In this document: piece by piece, positions 1 through 10,660 of the stretch
How the letters are laid out: the number at the start of each line of letters is the position of its first letter
How positions within the stretch are numbered: the stretch's first letter is position 1
Assembly: GCF_034140825.1 (NCBI RefSeq)
Contig: NC_089035.1
Coordinates: forward strand, 5,814,001-5,878,000
Direction: 5' to 3'
Length of the DNA stretch: 64,000 nucleotides
Source: Oryza sativa Japonica Group
Taxonomy: Eukaryota > Streptophyta > Magnoliopsida > Poales > Poaceae
Notes under the pieces: generated by a model
Database searches by the model: none
The model's input: only the letters and a program-made list of their open reading frames with translations
Told to the model about the DNA's origin: nothing
Made by a program: the position numbers and the translations under genes

Positions 1-2278
1 GAACTCCACCCCGTCCGCCCTTCCTCCGTCGGGATTCGTCGCCGGAATTCGCATCCCCTTGCGCTCCGGTGAGTTCTACCTCTACCGCCGCCTTCGGCCA
101 TGGATGCCGGCCGCCATGGTTCATCTCCCTCTCTCTCTCCTCCTTCCTTAGGGCACCCCAAAGCCCGTCCGCCGGTTGCCGTCATCCTCCCATGGCTTGC
201 CGTCGCCGTTCGCCGTCGTCTTCCTCCACGCCGGCCACCCTCGGTGAGGCGTCCTCTCCCCTCTACTCCCCTCCCTCTCCTTCCTAACCGCCGCTTAGCG
301 CCGCCGCCTTCACGTCGCCTTTGCGCCGCCGCCTCCTCCGCCGGTTGCCGTCGTCGGCAACGCGTGCGCGCGCGCCGTCGCCATCGCCGTGGCCGGTCGG
401 CCGGCCTTGAGCCGAGCCGAGCCGGGTCGCCGCCGCCCGTCCGATCAGCCCCGGGGGCGATCTGGGCCGTCGGTCCCGTGGACCGGCGGTGGACCACCCA
501 CGTGGTCCCGGTCCACGGTGGACCGCCCCTCCTTGAGCCGCTGCCGAGTGGCACCCACGTGCCGGCGCCCCTTTTCCCTCTCTCCCGAGCGGCTGACCGG
601 TGGGCCCCGCATGTCGGCACCGCGCCCCCCCTTGATGACGTCAGCCCTGGGAATTATTGCGCAATAAATTATTTAAGGACTTTTTGTTATAGTAATAAAC
701 ACAGTGAATCTTCTAAAATTCATAACTAATTCATCCGTGCTCCGTTTAAGCCCATTCAAGTCTCAGTAAATCAAGAAAAATGCGTAGAATCCATTAAAAA
801 TGGTTTTGTTCTCTGTTTCAGTAGTCTTATAGCCTGTTTGTATTGTTTGCTTTATATGTCGCCTAGATTCCGGTTCTTCCGACGCTCCGGTGTACTTCGA
901 GATAGTCGCCGAGGTTCCTCCAGCTGCAGAGCAAGGCAAGTCATGCCTGTCACTTGAACATGTTGATCCTATATTGCAAATGCTCTATTGTTTTTCTTCA
1001 AATACTGCATCGTTTTATAATGTTACTATGGGATGTTTACCTATTGTTACAGCCATGCTATTTTGGTACCCTGCTCTTTTGTTAGCTCGGGTTATAACAT
1101 GAATAGACGTTGGACTAGGAGTTACTTAGCCATGCTTAGTTCAACTAGCACACAATGGGGAAATCTCATTTAAAATATAGACTGTAGGTTCATATGATAA
1201 TGTTGGTTTAGTACCACCGCTTTGGTGTTGGTTAATTAAAATGAATCACATGGTGGGCTGTGCGTGCATGGTTTTGCTGGTCGCACCCATGGCAGTTAAG
1301 GACCGGTTCGCGGGAAGCCCTGGAAGAACTTATCGTACTTACCACAAGCCAGCGTGGGCAACGGCTGGGCTTGTAGTGTAGCTTTCCTCTAGCTGACGCA
1401 TCCAGGCAAGGGTGAGCGTGATGGAGCGGGGCGGGCCCTGCGACGGCCTCTGTCGTTTTCGGATTCACCTAGGCACGAGAGAGGACTGCCCGCTGCCTTG
1501 CGAGGAGTGGGGGTGAAACCTGAGGTGTGGTGTGCTTGGTTAGAGGGGGTTATGCGAAGGGTCCTGTCACGGCCTCTTTCCGGTATGTCGTGGTGACATG
1601 TCGGCGCACGGTAACGTGTCGTGGGGCTGTGTCTTGTGGGTACAGTTGTACACCTCTGATCAGAGTAAAACTATTTGAATAGCCGTGCCCGCGGTTATAG
1701 GCGGTCAACCAGATTCACCGTGATTAGACTCACCCTAGTTTAGTCTAATGAAATTGGATAGTATAGGTGGATGGTTGGGTCCTGTTGCAACGTGGGATAG
1801 CGTTGGACAGCGGATGATTAATATTGATTAATTATTACAACTGTTTAATTCTTTCAAATTCTGTTTATAAATGCTCGCTTTATGCAAATGAACCACTCTA
1901 GCTCTCCTTTGATATTTTCCTGCATCATACCCCTATTCCGGTATGACTTGCTGAGTACAGTGGGTAGTACTCAGTCTTGCTCTATTTTTCCCCAACCCCA
2001 GAGTATGAGTATGTGTCGGATGGTGGTTTCTCCGAGGTGTAGGCTTCGTTCGTGCCGTCGAGGATGCCTGTGGAGTGGTGTTCCCGCTGCAGATCAAGTC
2101 AAGGCTTAGCTCCTGTTATCTTTCGTTTTTCCGCTGCATTTATGTAAGACTTTTATGATGTTTGTAAGACGTGGATCTGAATGTCAACATTGTCGTTTGT
2201 GTACCCCGGCCGGTCCTGGACGGGGATTTTAATACACATTCTGCTTAGAATTCTATTCGGGAATTTCTGGGCGTGACA
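1..2278. mobile_element. LTR-retrotransposon fragment (LTR end), cut by window edge
   Basis: The stretch ends in GGGCGTGACA, the inverted partner of the TGTCACGCCC terminus common on rice Ty3/gypsy-type LTRs. It shows the usual LTR texture: a GC-rich part, then an AT-richer part, with no long host-like reading frame. The other end lies outside the window, so solo LTR versus LTR of a longer element cannot be decided. It is a fossil; short open frames inside it are not genes. Family assignment is by recognition of the terminus only. Confidence 0.55.
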
Positions 2279-3457
2279 CCCCACCCTCGCCGCCACCGGT
2301 CCCGGTCATCTTGGTGGTGTGTTGATGGCGTCGTCGCGCATCCCAACCGGCCTCCGGCTGGACTTGGAGATGGTGAAGGCGGTGGCGCCGCCCGGTGGTG
2401 CGGCGGCGGCACATTCCTCAATCGACTGCGGACGGCAACCTTGGTGAGGTGGGGAGGAGGCGGCAGGGAAGCCGGCCGCGCGGTGCTCCTCTCGCCCGCC
2501 GGCCGCCACTCCTCTCTTTCACCGCCGTGTGCCGCTCCTCTCGTTCCGGCCACCACCACAACTCCTCGCCCGTGCACCGAAAGGAGGGAAAAGAAAATGC
2601 GGCGGTGAATCGCTGCTCGAGCTCGTCAATGGCGGAAGACGGAGGTGGATTTGGGGAAAACCCGTCGCCGACGTCAGCGCCTGATTGCACCACCTACTGC
2701 TCGCGTCCATGGCCGCCGCCTTGACCAACGCGCGCCAAGCGGCGGCGGCAACGGCGACAACCCCTTGCCGGGATAAAGAGCCCCCGCCGTCGCTCCCCTC
2801 GCCCCGCCGATGCTCCGCTTCCACCCGCCGCCCCTCTGCTCCCCCGGCGCCCGCGCCCGCCGTTGCTCCGCCCACCGCCCCGCCGACGCTTCGCTTCCAC
2901 CTGCCGCCCTCTGCTCCCCTAGCGCCCGGCGCCCGCCGTCGCTCTGCCCACCTCCCCGCCGACGCTCGTCTTCCACCCAACGCTCCTCTGCTCCCCCGGC
3001 GCCCTACGCCCGCCGTCCCTCCGCCCGCCGCCCCGCCGACGCTCCGTTTCCACCCGTCGCCCCTCTGCTCCGCCCGGCGCTTGGCGCCCGCCATCGCTCT
3101 GCCCACCACTCTGCGCCGCCCCACCGTCGCTTGCCCTTTTGCAGTGTAGGGGAGAGAGAGAGAGAGTGGGGTAGAGGGATGACATGTGGGACCACATGGG
3201 CCCCGCTTTTTTATTTTTGTGTGTAGCTGACATGTGGGTCCCACGGTTTTTATTATTTTTTTTGGATCCAATTGACACATAAGCACCACGGTCAATGCCA
3301 CGTATGTGCCACGTCATCCAAAACCGGCCACAATACTGTCGTGGGACCTCTTGTGCACGGTTTTGTAAGTTGAGGGATGTGTTGTATTCGGTTTTCTGGA
3401 CTGAGGATGAAAATCAGACTAGGCGACAAATTTAGGGACCTAGAGTGAACTTATTCC
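2279..3457. mobile_element. Right part of a Mutator-like element (MULE)
   Basis: The right end (about 3190-3457) finishes in ...GAACTTATTCC and closely resembles the right terminal repeat of the Pack-MULE at 28744-30424, including the shared phrases on gtgggtcccac, a poly-T-rich step, gccacgt repeats and 'agttgagggatgtgttgtat'. No matching left terminus is visible; it was probably lost or separated where the LTR lies to the left. The interior is GC-rich and contains a minisatellite. The flank after the end (3458-3466) would be one copy of the 9-bp target duplication, but its partner is not in view. The end lies 162 bp upstream of the start codon of the small gene at 3619. Confidence 0.6.
2805..3110. 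repeat. GC-rich minisatellite, about four ~77-bp units
   Basis: The phrase gccgacgct-c/t-cg-c/t-ttccac recurs at about 77-bp spacing (near 2808, 2883, 2961 and 3037), each time followed by gccgcccctctgctcc and gcgcccgcc. The array lies inside the MULE remnant and explains why long open frames exist here on both strands; they are low-complexity and not believed to be genes. Confidence 0.7.
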
Positions 3458-3618
3458 AATTTAACACGTGTCTCCTTAGTAGTATGTACTAATGGGCCTG
3501 AAGCCCACATGGCCCATAGTCGGATGGTTACTTCCACTTCCACAGGAGCCGAGAGACGAAGCCCAGTTTGAGATTCCCCTCGGCCGAATCCATCTACTCC
3601 GGCGAGCCGCCGACCACC

Positions 3619-3914
3619 ATGGCCGCCCCCGCCGGCGAGGCCTCCTCCAAGCTCCTCCGCTTCCTCTGCTTCGTCGGCGCCGGAGGTACGCCGTCCTTCC
3701 CTCTCCCCGCGTACATTCGCGCGCGCTAATCAGACGCTCTGACCATTTGGTGGTTGCTGCCCGCGTCTCTTCGTCGTCTCCAGTGATCTGCACCAAGGCC
3801 ATCAACACGTACCGCGACTACGAGCGCAAGCAGGAGGCCTCCGCCGCGGCCGCCGAAGCGGCGGCGGCGTTGGTAGCGGCCGACCCCGCTCCGGCGACCG
3901 CCGCGAAGCCCTGA
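3619..3914 (+). CDS. Small single-pass membrane protein, two exons, unknown function
   Basis: Exons 3619-3685 and 3784-3914 are joined across a 98-bp GT-AG intron and give 65 residues. The start sits in a good plant context (ccaccATGGcc). The protein opens with a short polar segment, then a hydrophobic stretch at about residues 12-28 (LLRFLCFVGAGVICTKA), then a basic NTYRDYERK segment and an Ala-rich tail ending AATAKP-like. This is the pattern of a tail- or signal-anchored mini-protein with a conserved FVGAG-ICT core; I believe similar short proteins occur across plants but I cannot name a function. A MULE terminus ends 162 bp upstream, so the promoter probably lies partly in or next to transposon DNA. 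The intron splits a Val codon in phase 1, which supports the model. Confidence 0.7.
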
Positions 3915-5371
3915 GGAGGCCCCGTCTTCGCTGGTTAGGGATTTTGGGGTGATGCTGGACACTCCTATAGGGGGAAGACGATAGCTCTGCTGTTTGTAAC
4001 GTGTCATGAATCTATGATAACATAATTCGTCGGGAATAACATTTTCTTTTGCCATGTGATTTGATACCGCAAATGCTTTGAGGTTGATTTTGCCAACTCG
4101 ACTGTGGTATGATAATATTAGCACTTCTCTTTCCTACGGAGTCATGAATTGTGTTCATTGTTCCATTGTTTTTTAGCTTTTAATGGTACAAAAAAAAATG
4201 CCAGTGCTGTTTTCTTCAGTGTTCTGATTCACTGTTCTGCTATTTCAATGTGGAGGATAATTTATCAAACCATTGATATTGACTGATAAAAATTGATTTA
4301 TAGTGCTCTTGCAGTTAGGCCTTTTGTATATCCATGTTGGCTGATAGTTAGTTAGATACTTAGGTTTCATTCAGCTCAGGGCCACTTATATGGGTAAGGT
4401 GTAACTTGGTGTCTCAAAGAAGGATTCTGCATTTGAAGAGTTTACTCCTAATAATCTGTATATGTATGAAGAGATTTGCTAAGTAGGATATCCTTTTGTC
4501 TGCCCTTTGCTCATCATTACCATATTCCATGATGACAGGGCTTGAATTTTCAGGCAACTGGGAGTTCTTGATATGTAAGGGTTCCATAATTTATCTAACT
4601 ATGCATCAATCACATGATGGAAGAAACTTTCAGATCCTTGCTTTAGTATATTCTTTCAGCAGTTATGGTGAATTTCAGAGGATAATGGAAATAATCTTGT
4701 CAGCTTAAGTGGTTTTGTTTATTTTAGGTGAACAACTTGGTAAATTGCACCATTTTATATCCTTTTCTTGTTTAATCTTGGTTCTACTGAATTCTGAAGT
4801 AACATGTAATTGTTAAAGCCAGATAATTAGTCCAGCATCCTCGGAATATTCTTTTCTACACATCAATATTTTTTCTTTCTTTCTTTCATATGTCAGTATT
4901 CCATTTTGAACATCAAAACGACTAGGAAGTGCTCAACTCACAAGATGACATCCTGGAATGCTTTGGTGGGTCTTACTTATCCTTCATTTTGTCCTCTCTG
5001 ACAATTTTCCCATGTCAGTTACCATTTCATTCTTGTCATTAACAGATTTCTTTACTGTCATTAATGGATTTCTTTACCCTATTAAGTTTCAATTTCCTAA
5101 ATGCTGTTTTCTGCAGGTGATGGTATGTTTGTCCCAAAGCAACAAATAAAAACTAAAAGAATGCTGTTGTCAATCTCCCTGTTTCTATTGGTGAAAGAAC
5201 AGGAGATCCATGTAGACAAACTGCTACTATACAAGGAAAACTGGCAAAAATTATCATCAAAGAGCCCTAAGCCTGATGCTCAAGTGAGAATACTCTCAGG
5301 CTCAGCACTTTGATGAAAGGGAAAAGGAGAGAGGAAAATGGATTGTTACTGCATCTCTTATGAGGTTGCAC
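3915..5371. other. Intergenic, no gene seen
   Basis: AT-rich sequence forming the 3' flank of the small gene and the 3' flank of the convergent CIPK gene. I see only short frames and no recognisable repeat with matching ends. Confidence 0.6.
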
Positions 5372-6757
5372 TTAAATGGCATGTCTCGAGATTGACTTAG
5401 AGGACTGAGTCAGAGTTGATGACTGTGCCAGTGATGGATGCTCTGACTGACCATCCCAGCAGATGTCCCTGAGAGAAGGTCTTAGGCCCTTGTTGCAGAA
5501 TTTTTCGTACTCCAACGTGTCCCCTGCAGACTTCTTCACCTCAACAACAAAGAAGGATGGTGTCACTTCAAAGATCTCTGCATCGATCGCGAGCTGCCCT
5601 TTCCTCCCTTCTTTGGATCCCTGGAGCTTCACCAGTCCATCCTGCTTCTTCACCTTGAAGCTCTCTGTCTCAGCAATCTGCTCTAGCTTTGACACTATTG
5701 CTGATGCTGGTTTTTGTGTCATGAACCGTGAGTCTGCCTTCTGCTCTTTGTCGTTCTCAAACAGGCCTGACAGATCAAATCCTTTGGAGAGGGAGATGAT
5801 GTCAAATGCATTCAAGCTCACTGGCTTCAAAGAGCTTGCTGGTTCTTTTGCCTTGCCTTCATTGTCCTTGTGATCAGCACTGAAAGCAGTATGGACATCC
5901 TTGAGGTTGTTTGATTCATTTGGCTGTGATAGCATCACTGCTGGTTTGTACCCCTTCTTGAACCATGGATGCTCAACTAGCTTCTCAACGGTGATCCTAA
6001 TGTTTGGATTTGGATCAAGCAGCCTGGACAGAAGCCTTCGGACATCAGTAGTGAACCACTGTGGGAACTTGACATCACCTTTGCTTATCTTCCGGTACAT
6101 CTCCATTAGATTTGAGTCATGGAATGGGAGGTAGCCAGCAAGCAGAACAAAGAGTATGACACCGCAAGACCATATGTCTGCTTTTGCTCCATCATAGCCC
6201 CTCTTATTGATTATCTCTGGTGCAACATATGCAGGTGTGCCACACGTCGTGTGGAGCAGCCCGTCCTGCTTCTGACACTCCTTGAAGGCGCTCAGCCCAA
6301 AGTCCGACACTTTGAGGTTGCCATTCTCGTCGACGAGGAGGTTCTCTGGCTTGAGGTCTCGGTGGTAGACACCGCGGCTGTGACAGAAGTCCACAGCCCC
6401 TATCAACTGCTGGAAGTACTTCCTCGCAGCATCCTCCTTGAGTCGCCCCCTGGCTACCCTGCTGAAGAGCTCACCACCCCGGACATACTCCATTGCAAAG
6501 TATATCTTGCTCTTGCTGGCCATGACCTCGTGCAGCTGGACGATGTTGGGGTGGCGAACGAGGCGCATGATGGAGATCTCTCGCTTGATCTGGTCAATCA
6601 TGCCGACACGCAATACCTTTTCCTTGTCAATGACCTTGATGGCGACGCTCTGGTTGGATGCAAGGTTCCGTGCATGGTACACCTTGGCGAAGGTGCCTTG
6701 CCCGAGCATGCGGCCGAGCTCATACCGGTTCATGAGGATGGACGCCTTCTTCTCCAT
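5372..6757 (-). CDS. CIPK5: CBL-interacting protein kinase, probably OsCIPK5
   Basis: An intronless 461-residue Ser/Thr kinase of the SnRK3/CIPK class, which is activated by calcium-loaded CBL proteins and phosphorylates transporters and other targets, often at membranes. Visible parts: kinase domain about 12-266 with the glycine loop GQGTFAKV (19-26), AIK lysine at 41, HRDLKPEN with catalytic Asp134, DFG 152-154, and the activation segment ending GTPAYVAPE (173-181). The autoinhibitory NAF motif is LNAFDIIS at about 315-322, and the phosphatase-interaction-like stretch [12 protein letters not shown] follows at about 344-355, so both regulatory pieces are intact. Total length is normal for the family. 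CIPK identity is certain from the NAF motif; the number 5 rests on recall of the rice sequence and could be wrong. Lack of introns matches the intronless clade of plant CIPKs. Confidence 0.9.
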   Translation of the reverse strand: MEKKASILMNRYELGRMLGQGTFAKVYHARNLASNQSVAIKVIDKEKVLRVGMIDQIKREISIMRLVRHPNIVQLHEVMASKSKIYFAMEYVRGGELFSRVARGRLKEDAARKYFQQLIGAVDFCHSRGVYHRDLKPENLLVDENGNLKVSDFGLSAFKECQKQDGLLHTTCGTPAYVAPEIINKRGYDGAKADIWSCGVILFVLLAGYLPFHDSNLMEMYRKISKGDVKFPQWFTTDVRRLLSRLLDPNPNIRITVEKLVEHPWFKKGYKPAVMLSQPNESNNLKDVHTAFSADHKDNEGKAKEPASSLKPVSLNAFDIISLSKGFDLSGLFENDKEQKADSRFMTQKPASAIVSKLEQIAETESFKVKKQDGLVKLQGSKEGRKGQLAIDAEIFEVTPSFFVVEVKKSAGDTLEYEKFCNKGLRPSLRDICWDGQSEHPSLAQSSTLTQSSKSISRHAI

Positions 6758-7143
6758 CCTGCTGGATTCTTCAGGGATTCTTCAGTGCAAAAGAAGCAAA
6801 TGGGGGGATTTGTTTACAAGCGCCTACTCTGCGCCACTTCAGGCCTCCTTCCTCCCTCCCTGATCCATGTAATGGAAGGGTGAGAGGGAGGAGAGGTGAA
6901 GGGCGAGAGTGCGCGCTGTGTTTGGGAAAATCCAAGACACGATTGGTGTATTTGGGATCCTCCTAGGAGGAAGGAGAAAAAGAGAGAGAGTTCTATGGTG
7001 GCTAGTGCTTCCCTTGTGACATGAGGCTGGGGCTCACTTCTCTGGAGATGGAAGAGGATGCCTAAAAATAGGCCAGGTGTTTGTGTTGAGCGGCTGTAGT
7101 TTTGCATGCTATTTGTAGGATCAGTGGTGCGCTCTAAATTCAT

Positions 7144-9217
7144 CCATGTTACACCTTTACATCCTCTATGTAGTTAATACATGTGTCTTTCATGATGGGG
7201 ATCTGCAAAATGAATTATGTGAACGGTGATTGAATTGCATCTATCATTGGTTTCTTTCAGATATGAAATGGATGAGGCGTTATCTCTACGATCTACTTGT
7301 GGCAATTGATAGCGTGTTCTGGGTGCAGCTGCAGGCACCGTATCATTCAGCTGCATGTGGCAAACCTAATAACATGGCATCACCCTGCATGTTACTTTTA
7401 GATTTTCTTTTAAGAGCTGCATGTGTCAAGATATGTTTCTTCATCCTCTTGAAACAAAAAAAAAAGTTCTGCAGAGTTTGGCTGTCATTAAAGACCTTAA
7501 CCTAACTCTAGTGTTATGTGCACATGACTAATACCAAACCTTGCTCACTCAGTTTTGTCAGTGTATTTGTATTATATTGTGTCTATCAAAGTTACTTTAT
7601 CTGTTTCATATTATAATATATTTTGGATTTTGAATAGATTTATATTTCATTTGTTTCATATTATAATATGTTTTGGATTTTGAATAGATTTATATATGGA
7701 TCTACGTATATACTTTACATATGTATCTAAATTCATATAGATGTTAATGAATCTAACACGAAAGATAGAGATGCCAAGACATCTTGTAACGTGGACGGGG
7801 GAGTACATATTTGAAACCAATCATGCACTGTGCTGAATTCGAAACTTTTTTTTTCATTTTTTGTGAGAAGAACTCGTCAGGGTGTACGAGCCAAGGCAGG
7901 CCTCACGGTTAGGTTGCCAGTTTGCCACAAACGTCAAGGTTCTCGCAGGATACACGCGGTGAGCGAAAATGGGACATTTGGTTGGCTGTAAATTGGCACA
8001 GATGAATTCAGAAAATGCAGCTTTCTACTAGTCACCTTCAGATATTTAGCTAGCTTCCAATCCGTCCCATTCTGGCGTTCTCTGAACACGATTATCGTGT
8101 ACATGAGACCCTTCATTACCTTCAGAAATAGGTAGATGAATTAAGTAAATAATTAACAAGTTTTAGCCATAGAATATGTCACAGCTTGCTGGCTTGCCAA
8201 AGGCCACAGTTCAAGCAATGCTAAATCCACTTATATCAAGAGCACAGGCTATTTGCATGACTAATTTACAGGGAGCCAGATACTCATCTGCATGTGACTT
8301 TTCGGAGGCTTTTAAGTTAAGTTTGACAGATTACACCTGTCACATCAAGAAAATCGATTTGGCATGATCGGTTTAAATTTGACAGATGCAGATTATGTAT
8401 TATTGGTATATGATTAACATGATTATGTGGGATAGACGGATAAGAAAAGAACAGGCGTTCAATCTTATTTGGCAACAGTTAGATATAAATTGCATTAATT
8501 TGAATTGGAACAGGTATCTCTGTCAGAGTAAACTTCATTCAGTTAAGTCATGCAAATAATTGAAACTGTACCATCCAGAGAGTATTACTACTACTTCATC
8601 TTTGCTAGGACAAGTAGCTGAACTTTTCTTTGATTACCCAATCAACAACTACTTGTTCTTCAATAGTTAAAGAAAAAAAAAACAGTATGCACACTTTTTA
8701 TCAATCATGTACGGGATGATTACAAACCCCTAAAATCTCTACTTTTTTTATGAGTAAATTTCACAAAACTACAGATATTTGATCAAACTATCACAAAACT
8801 AAATCATTAATCTGTTACAGTTATACGTCAGGGTCGTTCCATGTGGCAAACATGCGGTTTATATGATCTGTCACAAGTTGTACCTGAACTCAGACATCCA
8901 AAAATCTGAAATTTCTCAAAATTAACATGAATTTTGTGATGGAACCACGTAGCTTTCTGAATAATTGTACCTGATTTCCATGAGCAACAAAGACAGGTAA
9001 GAAAGCCGGAGCCATGCATTGGTTAGGGAATTTGCCAGACACTGGATTAGCATTATTGGTATTGGTGAAACAGTCGTGAGCAGCATGCAAATACTAGTGT
9101 ATGCTGGTTATTCAGAAATTTAAAAACTTCAAATATTGGTGTCAAGTGCTTTTGCCTTCTTTAGGAGACAGTTTGTAGTATCTTGTATGCCCTATGATAT
9201 ATTGAATAGATATACAG
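7144..9217. other. Intergenic with MITE remnant; no gene
   Basis: Divergent upstream flank of the CIPK gene. Around 7590-7806 the sequence carries Stowaway-like phrases (tttcatattataatat, ending gtggacgggggagta) and is probably a degraded MITE. The phrase tttcacaaaactacagata near 8758 resembles a common grass MULE terminus but no partner end was found. No credible coding region. Confidence 0.5.
7601..7700. repeat. 50-bp tandem duplication in a MITE remnant
   Basis: The 50-bp stretch beginning c/ttgtttcatattataatat and ending gaatagatttatat is present twice head to tail with period 50 (7603 and 7653 mark the same base). The two copies differ at only a few positions, so the duplication is young compared with the MITE debris around it. 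Confidence 0.75.
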
Positions 9218-9874
9218 ACATGGACGACTATATCCGAATTAACTTTGCAAATATACTATTCATTAAATTTTTTCTTAGAAATATTCAGGATGCAAAATCT
9301 TTTACACAAAAATACCATCAGTCTTGCACAATCATTGTGCGAAAATGGCGTGGAAATGACGTCGCGACCAGTATCACGCAGTAAAATTGCGAGACCGCAC
9401 GGTCTCGCGCGGTTCCGGTGCGAGACCGCGCGGTCTCGCTCAAGCAAACAGCGATACCGCTCAAGTAATCAACGCTATCGCTCAAGCAAAGAGCGACACC
9501 ATGCCTTGCCGTTTTAATTAGCGGTTAATTATTATGATTAGCGATTAATTAATAATCAAAATAATTAATCACCAATTATTATTAGTTAATTGTTAATTAA
9601 GTAATTAATCACTAATTAAATGGATCCCATTAGACAATGTCGCTGATTGCTTCTACGAGACCGAACGGTCTCGCTCTTCCATTCCGCGAGACCGCACGGT
9701 CTCACGCTTTCGCTGCACGATACCTCCCGTGACGTGATCCCCACGTCATTTTCGTGCAACGGAAATGCGACACCGATGGTATATTTCTGCACAAGTTTTT
9801 GCATCACGAATATTCCTGAGAAAAAAATTAAATGAACAGTATATTTTCAAATTTAATTCGACTATATCCCATGT
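9218..9874. repeat. Inverted-repeat (foldback) element with four GAGACCG palindromes
   Basis: The left arm from 9218 (acatgg...tatatccgaattaa...) pairs with the right arm ending at 9874 (...ttaattcgactatatcccatgt). The arms are about 200 bp or longer and diverged, with an AT-rich ttaattaat centre. Inside the arms sit four palindromes of the form GAGACCG-N2-CGGTCTC at 9389-9408, 9420-9439, 9656-9673 and 9686-9705; the second is a perfect 20-bp palindrome. No coding capacity and no clear target duplication, so the superfamily (MULE-like or other foldback MITE) is open. The arms may extend somewhat further outward. Confidence 0.7.
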
Positions 9875-10660
9875 GAAATTTTTTAGGCATCTCATTGACC
9901 AGCTAATAATTTTCAAGTCCAAAAAGATTGGCTTTTGCTTTAAGTTTGCATTTTTAATGTACAAAACAGGCAGCATCTATTTATCAATTTGTAGCTATAT
10001 TAATCAGGCATAAAAGCAATCGTAATGCATCAAGTATATTTAAACTACTTTATGGGTGTATTGCACGAACATAATCAAATAAAAAGAACATCTTATGATC
10101 TTATATAACACACTGGGGTACACAACCAAAACAATCCTAAACTATGGCATCATGCCGCTGTGAAAATGCTGTACTTTCATTAAGTACATAGCGACCTTTC
10201 ACTTTTCATGCCACTTCCTGATCCAGGTAGTGCTAAATTATATAATACACACTATTTATGCACATTACACAGATGTCCCTATAAATTATGTTGTTCTTGT
10301 ATCTATGGTCTTTTTTTATCGGATCTACTTTATTTCAATTGTGAAGAGCCATATCTCCAACAATTTCATTTTATCTTATCTTGCTGATTAGCTTCAAGTT
10401 AATGGAATAACAGCAGCGAACTTGCTTGATTTTTACACTGATCAAACTTATAAATATTCATACAAATCACATTCCATTCTTGTGTAAAGATCAATGCACA
10501 TTAGACCCAATAGTTGCACATCTGTCACACGACATTTTTTTTCATAGGATCAAGAACATGAATTCTGCACATAAACAGGCTTTTTCCTTTAGCCTTGTGA
10601 AGAGGGATGCTGCCGCGAGTATTGGTTCACCAGCAACAGTATACATCACTGATCAATCTA

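Noticed and set aside
1232-1468. Small minus-strand frame in the LTR fragment
   Set aside because: Lies in LTR sequence, has no recognisable domain, and short frames are expected there by chance.
2519-3301. 260-codon minus-strand frame and its neighbours
   Set aside because: Produced by the ~77-bp GC-rich minisatellite; the protein is repeated GGR/RRAPG text without homology.
8752-9120. Possible MULE terminus (tttcacaaaactacagata)
   Set aside because: Only one candidate end and no 9-bp duplication; the phrase alone is too little to define an element.
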